Part shown: piece by piece, positions 1-10,143 of the stretch
How positions within the stretch are numbered: position 1 is the stretch's first letter
How the letters are laid out: every line of letters starts with the position of its first letter
NCBI GenBank assembly: GCA_914767715.1
Contig: OU612070.1
Coordinates: 17,970,025-18,030,024, forward strand
DNA length: 60,000 nucleotides
Reading direction: 5' to 3'
DNA from: Membranipora membranacea
Taxonomy: Eukaryota > Bryozoa > Gymnolaemata > Cheilostomatida > Membraniporidae
Program-made: the position numbers and the translations under genes
Notes under the pieces: generated by a model
Told to the model about the DNA's origin: nothing
Databases searched by the model: none
What the model saw: only the letters and a program-made list of their open reading frames with translations

Positions 1-61
1 CAACACCAAACCATTTTCCCAATCAACTGTTTTCCCAAAAAACTTTCTAGCCCGGATAGCC

Positions 62-990
62 GGTAACTGTAAATTGCTGAACAGGCTCATACTGACTCTC
101 GTGATCTGACTGGGCATGTAGATCACTGATGAACTAGGCTATCATTACCACAAAGCAGGTGTCGTAAGGCTAAGTATGCATCATGCGTGACTTGAATTTG
201 CGCATGTGCAAGAACAATGAGTTTAGTTTGGGTTCTGATTGCAACTTTGGAAAGGGGAAATGGGATATCCCCTGCATAAACTGAGAATCAAAATCAGCTA
301 GTAATGACAAGGGAGAATAACTATTGATAACAAATCCGCATGCTTTGGGGAGCATGTCACCAGAGCAGGTAGCCAATCAGATGGCTTCGGAATTCCGAGA
401 CTCAATTTTGCAGAGATCAGCTCATGCCCAGAGCTGAGCATGCGCAGAATGGAACAGGCTGAACAGACTGAACAGCTGAACAGAATTTCTCAGACTAGAA
501 CTATTATTTGTATTCTTTTCTCTGGCTGACTATCACTACTCAAACACATTCCTCCTAGCCAAATGATTTAATGAGTAACTAAGTTCCCGTTGGCACCTAA
601 TATAACTGATTTAGGGCAAGCAAATGTAGCGATCAATGTGCCAATTCTGACATAATCTGATTGTGTCCAGGAAAGCAGAAACATTATCCAGTCTTGACAA
701 GCTTTGTTGTTGGGGAGGGGGCTTGGGGTTCCTCCCCAACAAAGCTTGCCAAAACAAGCTTCCTTCTATCAAGTCACTAGTGTTACGCAGAAAGATTAAC
801 TGTGAATAAAATTGAGAGAAACCAAGGCGAATGCAAATTCAAAATAAATAAATTAATGAGCAGAATATAAGGGATTGTCCACACTTGTGCAAAAATAGCT
901 AATCATTAAGAGAATCAAACAAATAGTTGACTGAGAAATTCTGTTCAGCTGCTCAGTCCGTTCAGCCTGTTCAGCAATTTACAGTTACCG
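62..990. mobile_element. Non-autonomous TIR element, about 0.93 kb
   Basis: The two ends are perfect inverted repeats of about 26-27 bp (61-87 against 964-990; left end GGTAACTGTAAATTGCTGAA). The 10-mer CCGGATAGCC occurs at 52-61 and again at 991-1000, which looks like a target-site duplication. A second inverted repeat of about 42 bp lies inside (452-493 against 931-972, a few mismatches) and is rich in a GAACAG motif. I see no transposase frame; the short open frames here are composition noise. A 9-10 bp duplication would fit Mutator-like elements, but this is an inference from duplication length only. A further short inverted repeat sits at about 697-752. Confidence 0.7.
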
Positions 991-1189
991 CCGGATAGCC
1001 TTCCATAGCCATTTTTCTACCAAGCCAATTTCTAGATTTGAAGTTTGCCCAGCATAGCAGTTATCGCAGACTAAGCGGTTCACATTTTTATATTATCATC
1101 TTTTTTGTTTTGAGTCTATGGGTCAAATCTATAGACAAGTCCAGAAAAAATTGTAGAGAGAAAATCGGGTAGTTGATTTCATTAGTACC

Positions 1190-1299
1190 GGTAGGTAGGT
1201 AGGTAGGTAGGTAGGTAGGTAGGTAGGTAGGTAGGTAGGTAGGTAGGTAGGTAGGTAGGTAGGTAGGTAGGTAGGTAGGTAGGTAGGTAGGTAGGTAGG
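1190..1299. repeat. (GGTA)n microsatellite, about 27 units
   Basis: An uninterrupted tetranucleotide array. It is bracketed by two exact copies of a 17-bp sequence (AGTTGATTTCATTAGTA) at 1171-1187 and 1301-1317, so the array sits between direct repeats. The open frame through it on the minus strand only encodes a Thr-Tyr-Leu-Pro repeat and is not a gene. Confidence 0.95.
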
Positions 1300-1317
1300 G
1301 AGTTGATTTCATTAGTA

Positions 1318-2351
1318 GGCAGTTCCTTTTTATCATATTTTTCAGTGAAAGTTTGTACAAGTGACTGATTTCACCAAAATAGGCTCATTGCTATTAACTC
1401 TTTTCTGCAATGCAAATTGACCATGCCTCTAATCCCAATAATCTCAATGTTATATCCTACTGGACAATATTTGTCATTGAGAGATTATATATACTTTATT
1501 GTAACTGTAACTGACCAACGAGCAATTCATTTTTTTAAAAGTAACTTGGCAGAAAAGGCTGTTTGACTAACATTGTCAGAAAATTGTAACTAAGTTGTGA
1601 GGGTGGCACACATGGTATTCACAGGATCTAACTTAAGAAACATAACTCAAACACATGACAATATTTAGTTGGGACAATCGGTTATCATAGTCATCAATAA
1701 AAAAAAAAATGTTGAACAAACTCTGAAAACTTTCTAATCATTGTATGTCAACTTTAAATAAATATAAAAAAACCAAACTGGATATGTGAATGACAACACA
1801 GAGATAATATTCTAGATTTAAAGAACAGTACTATTTTGCTACCATTTGGTAAGTGGATAGCTTCCGCAACACTAAACCAAGATTAAATATAAATGTATAT
1901 ATTATGATAATAAAAATGGTAGAAACTACCAGCATTACATGGTGGAAAATATCCTGATTGAAAAACAGCTTGGTGAGCTATCGGAGGTGATTCAGGATTG
2001 GATTGGATTGGTGGATTGGATCCAATTCGCCAGCATTCCGAGTCAGAATACCGGTAGAGGGGCAACAACTCCTAATAGAGGCAAAATTTGGTCACACCTG
2101 ATTAACACGATGACCTGATAAACGGTCACGATTATTCAATAGTTGTTGTTTTCTCGAAACGCACCCATAAACATCTAGTTTTGAGACTGTAATTCATGTC
2201 GAGATTTTTTACCAAAATCAACTAGTTGAGTTTCATGCACATGTTCCCCAGTGCTAGTGTATATTAGTAAATGTATTGTTGTCTTTCATTAAAGCATTTC
2301 ACTGGATCCTGCTTCAACGAGAGCTCAGTGAGATATATTGAGGCTAACAAA
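1318..2351. other. Non-coding upstream stretch
   Basis: AT-rich sequence with no frame that looks coding on either strand. It holds an A-run near 1700 and a direct duplication of GGATTGGATT near 1995-2020. It ends at the start codon of the 2352-3014 gene, so it probably contains that gene's promoter, but I can point to no specific motif. Confidence 0.4.
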
Positions 2352-3014
2352 ATGAAGACGACTGATGGCCTGTCGTTACCTGTGGTCCATACTCAGACTG
2401 CGGGTCACACTGCGGGAGGAGCATACTACTATCAGAGACATCATGTTACTAATGAACCTGAAGACTGGAAAGATAGGGTAAGGTCTAAATTGTAATTTGT
2501 TGGTTAATACTCAAACTTAGTGCACAGTTGGTAATGCCTAGTCTGAGCCCCCCAGACTTTTGCCCCTCGCCCGACGGCCCACCGGCGAGGGAAATGCCCA
2601 GAGAGCTCCTTACATAAATACCTACATACATACATACATACATACATACATACATACATACATACACGAATTCCATAATGAAAAATATCTTGAAAAATGC
2701 CTGTGGTGAGGTATCCATACCATAAAGATAATATATACTAATAAATAAATAAATATAAGCACTTTTAATTTCATACATGTCAAGTTAGAGGACAACTCCC
2801 AGATCCTGAAATCACTTCATTGTTACTTTTTTAGACCATCTTTGGACTGTCTGCGCACAGGGAGTTTGGACTTGATACCCGGTTTGCAGGAGTAATTGTA
2901 TTTGAAGACCTTCGTGATTCTATGTTGAATGCTCCAGGCGCACCAAATTATGCTAAGACGGAATCAGAGAGAATCAGACTACTGAATGAATATAATTCTT
3001 TTGGGCGTAAATAG
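2352..3014 (+). CDS. Conserved-looking small protein of unknown function, 101 aa, two exons
   Basis: Exons 2352-2477 and 2835-3014 are joined in phase 0 across a GTAAGG donor and a pyrimidine-rich TTTTTTAG acceptor. The product is 101 residues, soluble, with no signal peptide or membrane segment. The first exon is Thr/His/Tyr-rich and ends in EPEDWKDR; the second is a compact block (IFGLSAHREFGLDTRFAGVI followed by an acidic, charged helix-like tail ending YNSFGRK). The join restores a smooth frame and a polyadenylation signal follows 39 nt after the stop, so I believe the gene is real. An in-frame ATG at 2271 would add 27 residues; ATG 2352 has the better context (ACAAAATG). I do not recognise the family. 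The size and the Phe-Gly-Leu/Arg-rich character recall small ciliary microtubule inner proteins, but this is only an impression. Confidence 0.6.
2623..2665. repeat. (CATA)n microsatellite
   Basis: A tetranucleotide run inside the intron of the 101-aa gene, close to a roughly 45-bp repeat at 2537-2582 (CCTAGTCTGAGC...CCCAGACTTTTGCCCC) that recurs at 21131-21176. Confidence 0.9.
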
Positions 3015-3052
3015 GTGATGGCTTCTAACAGCATTGCTAGACTCATTGTCAG

Positions 3053-3058
3053 AATAAA
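3053..3058 (+). terminator. AATAAA polyadenylation signal of the 101-aa gene
   Basis: A canonical hexamer 39 nt after the stop codon at 3012-3014. Confidence 0.55.
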
Positions 3059-3832
3059 TCAAATTTATATTCAGAAGTCCAGCACCGTTGTTCAACACCA
3101 GCTGTCAGCAGTTAGCGTTGAAAGTAACAGCTCAGTATTCACCAGTGACCATATTATGTTATAGGGCAAGTGTCCAGCTTGTGCAATAACCGTACCAGAG
3201 GTTAGTCTTTTATAACCTAATTACGTGACAGCTGACATGTTGAGAGAACCACATCCAGATTCAGATATATGCATACCCCTTATACAAGCCAATAATTATT
3301 ATAGAGTTGTCAGTAAAGTCTCTTCTTCGCAAGTACAATGAGTTGCAGCCAATAAATCAAGTTTGAATTCTGATCCATGCTAAATATGCTGAAATCAGAT
3401 GATTGATTGATATCACTGAGCAAGTGACTGCCATCACATAAGCATAAACTTTGTGCAAATTTTCCATCATGCGGTTTGTACTGCATGCCATCTGATAGAA
3501 CATCAGCTGAAGCTAAAATACAAAAGTATGTGTGGACGGCGCCCTTTTTCAAGTGCCTGGATTGAATAACAAGCTGCAAGACTATCAAAAACAAATCACA
3601 CCACATAATTCTGTTTCAAATTCTTGGTCTGATCCAATGAATGAACAGATGCGGTGAGGTGAGTATTTAACACTCTTAGCTGAATACATAGTATAGCGCT
3701 AATAGGTCAACAGTGATCAGTTTCATTGTGGGCTTGAACTAACGAGGTAGTGTACCTTCTAACCTATTTGATAAAAGATTTCTCTACAATCTGTGAAAGG
3801 TTTGGAATTTGTTGAAATATTTTGAGTTAATT
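3059..3832. other. Intergenic region upstream of GAMT
   Basis: No convincing exon on either strand. A 98-codon open frame on the minus strand (3310-3606) lacks splice partners and family resemblance. The GAMT promoter should lie here; I found no TATA box or initiator I would defend. Confidence 0.4.
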
Positions 3833-6245
3833 ATGGCTACAGCCATCTACAGCAAGGGTGAAGATTTGAAGTCTGAGTGGAAAGATGCTAGCGCTGACTT
3901 TACTGCCGGGGATGAACACCTGGAAATCAAGGGGAAACCCGTGATGGAGAAATGGGAAACTCCATTCATGCATAGTCTCGCAATGGTGGCTGCAAGCAAA
4001 GGTAGGATTTTTTGTTTGGATTAAAATATCGAGGAAAATAGATTAGTGATACATTGTGTATGAAAGAGAGCATTCAGTAAAGGTCAGTTGGCGGCAGCTA
4101 GTCTTGAAAGGTGACTGAAGATTTATGTATGTGTGAAACATATGTTAAGCACGAATTATAATGCATGAGTATGGTTGTATATACGTAGGTATGTGAATAT
4201 GTATGTAGGTATGTAAATATGTATGTAGGTATGTATGTATGCCAAACTAAGTAATGAGTTATATGTGCCCCTCTATTTAGGCGGTAGAGTATTAGAGCTA
4301 GGATTTGGACTGGCCATTTCTGCCTCCAAGGTACAGGAGTCGCCTGAGGTCAGAGAACATGTCATAGTGGAGTGTAATGATGGAGTATTCACTAGACTCG
4401 AGAAATGGGCGCAAGAGAAAATGTCTGCCAACTCAAATATGACGGTAAGAGCATTTAAGCTTATATACTAATTCTATTTCATGCTAAGAAGATAATAAGT
4501 TTGAAATTAAGGTAACTAAAACGTAAAACAATAATTGTAAGCATAAAATCTATGTAATCTATAAAACGTAATGTAAATATTGAATAACCTGTCAACTACT
4601 ACATGTCTGAATCTTTGCCTTTTGTCAGATCGAGCCAAAGAAGGGATTATGGGAGGATGTGGTGCCAACATTGGAGGACTCAACATTTGATGGTGAGTTA
4701 GACATCTTTATTATCATCTACTAATGGCATGACTTGAACCACCATATGTCAGTAATCAGGTCAAAAATACCTTTAATTGCCCTGATATATATATATACAG
4801 CTGTTAATAATGGGTCACCTATCTGACATGTGACTGTGCTCTTGTCTACTACAGTCAAAGATTATTAATACTATTGCTACAGTTTTGTATGCATTGCTTT
4901 AATTCAGTTTGTGTGGAAATTATAATATGATCAAGTATGATTCAGTTTGCCATCTGTTCTCTTCCATTGGCAACTCCGCAAATGGACCAAAGTTATTAAC
5001 AAATCTCTATTCATTCTAGTATTTTCAGAGTGCAGCTACTGATTTCTCTACCTTGAATCATCTTTATAACAAAGTTTCTTCTTTTACAAGTAGCACAGAC
5101 ATACCCTACAAGATTAAAACTCAAAGCTTCCTAATTTGTAATATAATAAGATTCAAATCTAAACTTGAGCATCATTAACTAGGTCGCTAACATAATTCTG
5201 TCAACATTTCATTCTGTAGTGTAGGTTACATCATACATATAATACAAACTCACAATAACAGCATGTTTTATTCACTATCTGAGACTCAAGGGTGCTGAGA
5301 GCTGGAACAATCCATCATTGAAACTCCCCCAGTGGGACTCAAACCCACAACTAGTGCGTCACCAATCACCTAGCAGTAAATATCAAGCATGCTAACTGAT
5401 TGCAACATCTAACCCACCATGGTGATATGGTCAGATGTTTGTTTTGTTAGAAATTCATAAATAGTTAACAAATACAGTTTGTTTTCAGGGTTTTCAGTCT
5501 TTGTGACTAGAAAGCTCATCACAGACCCATGTACAACAAAACAGCAACGCAGTGTTCTGCTAGAGCTAATATACTGAAAAAAGTCATCTTGTGCAAATCA
5601 GCATTGAGAAAATTTATTTGTTGTAGGAATTCTGTATGACACTTATCCACTTAGTGAAGCTACCTGGCATACTCATCAATTTGATTTTATAAAGAATCAC
5701 GCGTTCCGTCTGCTAAAACCAGGAGGTGTACTCACATACTGTAATCTGACATCGATGGGGGAGCTCATGAAGACTAAATATACCAACATGGATCAAATGT
5801 TTGAGGTTTGCTACTATATTATCGGAGATGTTGATATACCAGTGAAACCATTTTACGCAGCAATTACTACTGCATTGAACTTCCTTAAGAGAAGAGAAAG
5901 GAAATTGCTGATGTTTAAAATTCTTGAATATGAAGGCCTGTTTTCTGGAAACATTCTGAACAGGAGTTATTTCAAATACTATATTGTGAAGTCAGAAGAT
6001 ATGATCAGAGACTTTAGTACAGGCAAAAACGACATTGTCAATTTAAAAATATTGATATACTGTGATTTCCAGTTTGATCTAGTTCACTTTGTTTTTTTCA
6101 ACAGGAGACACAATTACCAGAACTTCTGTCGGCAGGATTTCTGAGAGAGAATATCAGCTGGAAACTAGTCCCTATGGACCCACCAAAAGAATGCAAATAC
6201 TACAGTCATAACTACATGCTCTGCCCCACTATTATTAAGCAGTGA
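3833..6245 (+). CDS. GAMT: Guanidinoacetate N-methyltransferase
   Basis: Makes creatine by transferring the methyl of S-adenosylmethionine to guanidinoacetate in the cytosol. Exons: 3833-4001, 4281-4444, 4629-4692, 5627-5805, 6105-6245, with consistent phases; the product is 238 aa (human 236). Landmarks seen: [10 protein letters not shown] near residue 35, the SAM-binding glycine loop VLELGFGLA (60-68), [27 protein letters not shown] (134-143), [19 protein letters not shown] and [14 protein letters not shown], all almost identical to vertebrate GAMT. Glu42 (in WETP) and Asp137 (in YDTY) match the substrate-binding Glu and Asp described for rat GAMT. Start 3833 is the Met at the expected family position. 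The gene converges on the CD-MPR-like gene. Intron 4 (5806-6104) stays open in frame from exon 4, so retention would give a different C-terminus. Identification is near certain. Confidence 0.96.
5325..5430 (-). repeat. tRNA-derived SINE-like sequence in GAMT intron 3
   Basis: On the minus strand a box-A-like GTTAGCATGCTTG (complement of about 5384-5396) is followed about 50 nt later by a box-B-like GGGTTTGAGTCCCAC (complement of 5332-5346). Spacing and order match an RNA polymerase III internal promoter, but the arms do not fold into a clean tRNA, so I call it SINE-like rather than a tRNA gene. Confidence 0.5.
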
Positions 6246-6468
6246 CTATGATTTATAGGCAGAAAATAGGCTGAGTGTCACAATCTCTCGTATTTTTCTG
6301 AATCACTGGTAGAACTCGGTAGCATCCTGCCTCTGCTGAATGTATAAATCATACCTACCTAAAATATGCAACACGATATAGATATCCCAAATGGTGAGGT
6401 TGTGATACAGTTTTCTATACACTTGCTAAAGTTTATCAATGTTTTGACACGATAATTAATTTATCAAA

Positions 6469-6474
6469 ATAAAT
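6469..6474 (+). terminator. AATAAA polyadenylation signal of GAMT
   Basis: A canonical hexamer 224 nt after the GAMT stop, in AT-rich sequence. It lies only about 31 nt from the oppositely oriented signal at 6505-6510. Confidence 0.6.
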
Positions 6475-6504
6475 ATATCTGCTGGGTTCTTCTTGATGGC
6501 TGTT

Positions 6505-6510
6505 TTTATT
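6505..6510 (-). terminator. AATAAA polyadenylation signal of the CD-MPR-like gene
   Basis: Reads AATAAA on the minus strand, 7 nt past the stop codon of the CD-MPR-like gene (stop at 6517-6519). Cleavage 15-30 nt downstream would place the 3' end inside the GAMT 3' UTR, so the two transcripts would just overlap tail to tail. Confidence 0.6.
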
Positions 6511-6516
6511 GTGCAG

Positions 6517-9500
6517 TTATTTGTATGTTGTGCAAACAACTCCATGCTGCTGCATAATAAGATTTAGATAACCAACACCGCAATGAGATCGGAAAAAGGG
6601 TCAGTCCGCAAAGCTACACACTCGTATGAGAAAAATAACTCTCCTGCTCGGGGCCGTCACAAGTAGAGTAAGTAGAGTATGTACAGAGAAGATTTCTTGT
6701 TTCTTCTGAGAATGTTGTTTTCCCGATCAAGGAGGTACGTTAATCCTTTGTTCAATTTACTTAGTCACCTCACCTTCACATTAGTTGGTATTTCTGACCA
6801 GAAGCTAAGGTTAGGGCAAAGACTCCTCCCTGTTGCTTTCCTTTTGAACCGCATAACAAGCACACCGATCACCACGTACAATATCATCACAATAGCAAAC
6901 CTGAATAATCAACAGGTTTTAGTAGGTCAGTATTCTTGATGGTTGACAGACAACTCAGAGGTTCTATATTATATTTGGGTTTACAAGTCTATGATCTCTT
7001 ATACGTTGTCATATTATCTTGCTCACGCTATAGTAATCAAGGAAGGTAGTAGGGCAGCTTAGTGTCACACTACCTTCATCTGGAGTGGCTTCACCTCTGA
7101 CAATGATTTCGCAGGATGAAGGTCAAATTCTATGGTAGGTTGTGAAATAATAATGTGACTTATATCAAAGAAATTTTATATTGTCTATTAGCCAGTCTAT
7201 TGCTCAGACAGCCCCTTTACAAGTTAATGGCATGAGCTTGACAACAATATTATATCACTCACTCACATTGCAGCACATTACAGACAACATTTTCAACAGT
7301 GTATCAAATCAACAGCCCAGTGCCAGCTGGTTGCCATAACCAAATTGGGCGTTGAGATAACTTCATTTGCAGCTGACCTCAAGAACTAAGATGAATAAAG
7401 CCTCGGATTCAGGCCAACAATGAGGCCTTGTCTGTATTATTGGTGGTGTTAGATATTGCTTCTCTGGTGTTATCTAATCATGTATCACTATTGTGCATTA
7501 TGAACAGACAAGAGCAAATCAACCCAGCCTGAGTAGATAACTCCAAAGTGTTGGACTGAATCCCAGTCTAAGATAAATAGTGAACACCAAAGCTTTACCA
7601 ATAAAATCTCCAAATTCTGGTTAAGACACTTACCCTATACAGAGTACTGAACCGACACTTAGCGATGAGAACTTGGCAGCGGGGTCAGGAGAGGCTGTCG
7701 TCTGTACAAGGCATGCATGTCTGCTGGTCAACTTACAGCTCTGCACAATAGAGAATGAGAATATAGCTAATATTTCTGTCCATACTTTTTAACATGGATG
7801 AAAGTACTTTTATATTATTCATTATGTAAAATTAAGAACTAGATTTGACTTGTCCTTTACTCGATCACAAACAAGCTTTAATACTATAAATAAATTTGTT
7901 GAGGTTTTCATGAATTCAATCAACGATGGTGCAAACAAAATTACCGTTATTTCGTTGTATCTGCCCCCTATCTGAAACTCATCTACACTCGCCGAGTGAT
8001 CACATATCATCTCTATCTGCATCGCCCTACAGACACAACAAATATTACTCCAGAGCTGAAAGATTATGAACTGTGTGTCATCATATAAAAATTCTTAGAC
8101 ATAACATGGTTCTGGATTTCACTGTATACTTACCCTTGTGGGTCGTTGTGTTTATTGTAAGTAAGATAGAGATGATCAACATCTACTAAAAAGTTCGAAT
8201 TGGCTTTAGTCCCCACCGAATTAGAAATAATTCCATACTGCTCGCATGCCTAAAAGAGCAATATAAAGGAAAAAAGGTATGAATGACGCAGTACAGCAAG
8301 ATACTAGGGAGTCGCCTAGCAGCAACCAATAGATGGTAGGCCTTATATTATGATAATATTTTTATGTTCATGATTACCCTATTATATAATGAATCCAAAA
8401 TCTAACATAAAGTTAATCAAAAAGAAAAATCAGTGTGGACAAAATCTAGAATGTGGGATTGGGAAACATATTTATTTCTTCTTAGTTTGTATACTGTACA
8501 ACATGTATCCAAGTGCAGCTAGTTTTGCACTCATTATGTGGATTATAGTGTCACCCAAATTTCTTGTGACTGGTAGGGAGGTCCAAGCGAAAAACTTTGT
8601 AGCAAATCAAATCGCACATGAGGAAGCTAGATTTTTGTAATTTTGATTTCATTTGTGACCGCCTGTGTAACCATTTGTGTTGCTATTACAATGAGCAATT
8701 CTGTAGACAAGGGAATGGAATATGATTGATTGAAGTTGTGACCAGTGAATGACAATCACACAGGCTTGCGGCTTGACCAGTCGAGGGGGGGGGGCAACTC
8801 CAGACGTAGGCAAACAGATCAAACTTGATCTCAGCCAAGACATAGCTTATTCAATTATTATTTTCTGGTTGACAGCAATATGTATAGTTGGTGTTTGGTT
8901 TTATCTAGAGGGGAGATAATTACCTCGACACTCTGACAGTCTCCTTGGTTACCCCAGCTGAATTCTGTACAGGGATTCCATAAAACTACAGCTCCTCCCT
9001 CCCCGTGGGTCTTTTGAAACCTGGGAAATTAATACAGCTGAAATTCTCAAATCTTGAGCTATATATACGAGTGAAATCATCAGATAAAATAGAACCCCTC
9101 CAAAATGTTTGGGTTGCCTGGGTGCGACAACCAAAATTGACACTGCAAAGAGGTTCAGTCAGCAAATAACCTCTTCATTAGTCACATGTATGAATTAAAC
9201 AAGCAACAAGCTACCATATACCTAGTTAAGATATACCATTTCCTGTGATCGAATAATATAGCAGAAATCCTAATTGAATCCAACCATTGGGCATACGCTG
9301 AGCGATTAAAGCAGAACAACTAGCAGATCGTTGTTTGTGAACTGTTTTTTACTAATGCACATCTACCAAGAAAACATATTTGAGTTTTGATTGATGTAAC
9401 AACTGGTAGTTTGAGGCTTGATTGCTGATAATGCCATTATGCTCTATAGTCCTTGTAGATACGCTCTGTAAACTTAAGAGAAGACTATCCCATAATATTC

Positions 9501-9734
9501 AACTCATCATTGACACCTCAATCCAGGGGTGGCTCTTGAGCTCTGTAAAAGATAAGTTTGAACCATGGCGACGACTTACCTTGGTGTCCCATTAGTGTTA
9601 GATAGGAGACTGAGGTCTAACAAACCCTCATCTGTCATCACTCTACAGCTTTTCTCTACAACTGATATTATCTTCAACCCCCAGACACAGCTTAGAACCA
9701 ACACTAATAGTGATATTACCACCACAAGCTGCAT
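6517..9734 (-). CDS. Cation-dependent mannose-6-phosphate-receptor-like type I membrane protein
   Basis: Exons (descending): 9734-9580, 9020-8924, 8249-8134, 8026-7945, 7740-7634, 6900-6774, 6549-6517; phases agree throughout; 238 aa. Residues 1-19 form a signal peptide (MQLVVVISLLVLVLSCVWG). A luminal MRH/lectin-like fold follows, with the spaced cysteines expected (SCRVM, NPCTEF, GDCQ, ACEQ, MICD, TSCKL, RHACL). One membrane helix is at about 177-201 (LSVGSVLCIGFAIVMILYVV), then a short basic cytoplasmic tail with Phe219-Trp220, matching LSVGS...FW of the cation-dependent mannose-6-phosphate receptor, whose Phe-Trp motif directs endosomal sorting. I cannot place the ligand Arg before MICD or the Glu before the HAC motif, so phosphomannose binding is doubtful. 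It may be a cargo or sorting receptor of the Golgi-endosome route. The last exon is tiny (10 codons) and the least certain. Confidence 0.85.
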
Positions 9735-10143
9735 GATTGATGTCCTATGTGACTGCTGTCTGCTCAGTACTATATCAGTACTATCTCATCTACGTTAGAT
9801 AAGGGCTCAGAAGAACAATTACATTCTTATTATTATCGCGTGATAACAGAACTTGCGAAGAATAGTGCAGGTTGTATGTCTGAAGAAAGCTCACATGGTA
9901 ACTACGAGATGAAAAACAAAATGTTGATGCAAATACCACTACATGTGTTAAATGTCAGTAACATAAAAATTCTGATAAGGGAAATCTATAAAAGTTTGAG
10001 CGCGTACTATTATGTATAAAAATCAGCTACACAGACCTATTTTGCATAATGAAAAACTATCTGTTGTATGTGGCTATTGTGTTTGTACTGATTGAGTAAG
10101 GAGAGATTTCACCCCTTGCCCATTCAAAGCCATCACAGGAATT
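9735..10143. other. Short intergenic region between CD-MPR-like gene and sulfotransferase A
   Basis: 409 bp separating the end of sulfotransferase A from the start of the CD-MPR-like gene, both on the minus strand. It must hold the 3' UTR of the first and the promoter of the second. No motif stands out. Confidence 0.4.

Noticed and set aside
1088-1360. Protein with Thr-Tyr-Leu-Pro repeats
   Set aside because: It is a direct reading of the (GGTA)n microsatellite.
5332-5396. tRNA gene in GAMT intron
   Set aside because: The internal promoter words are imperfect and the cloverleaf does not fold.
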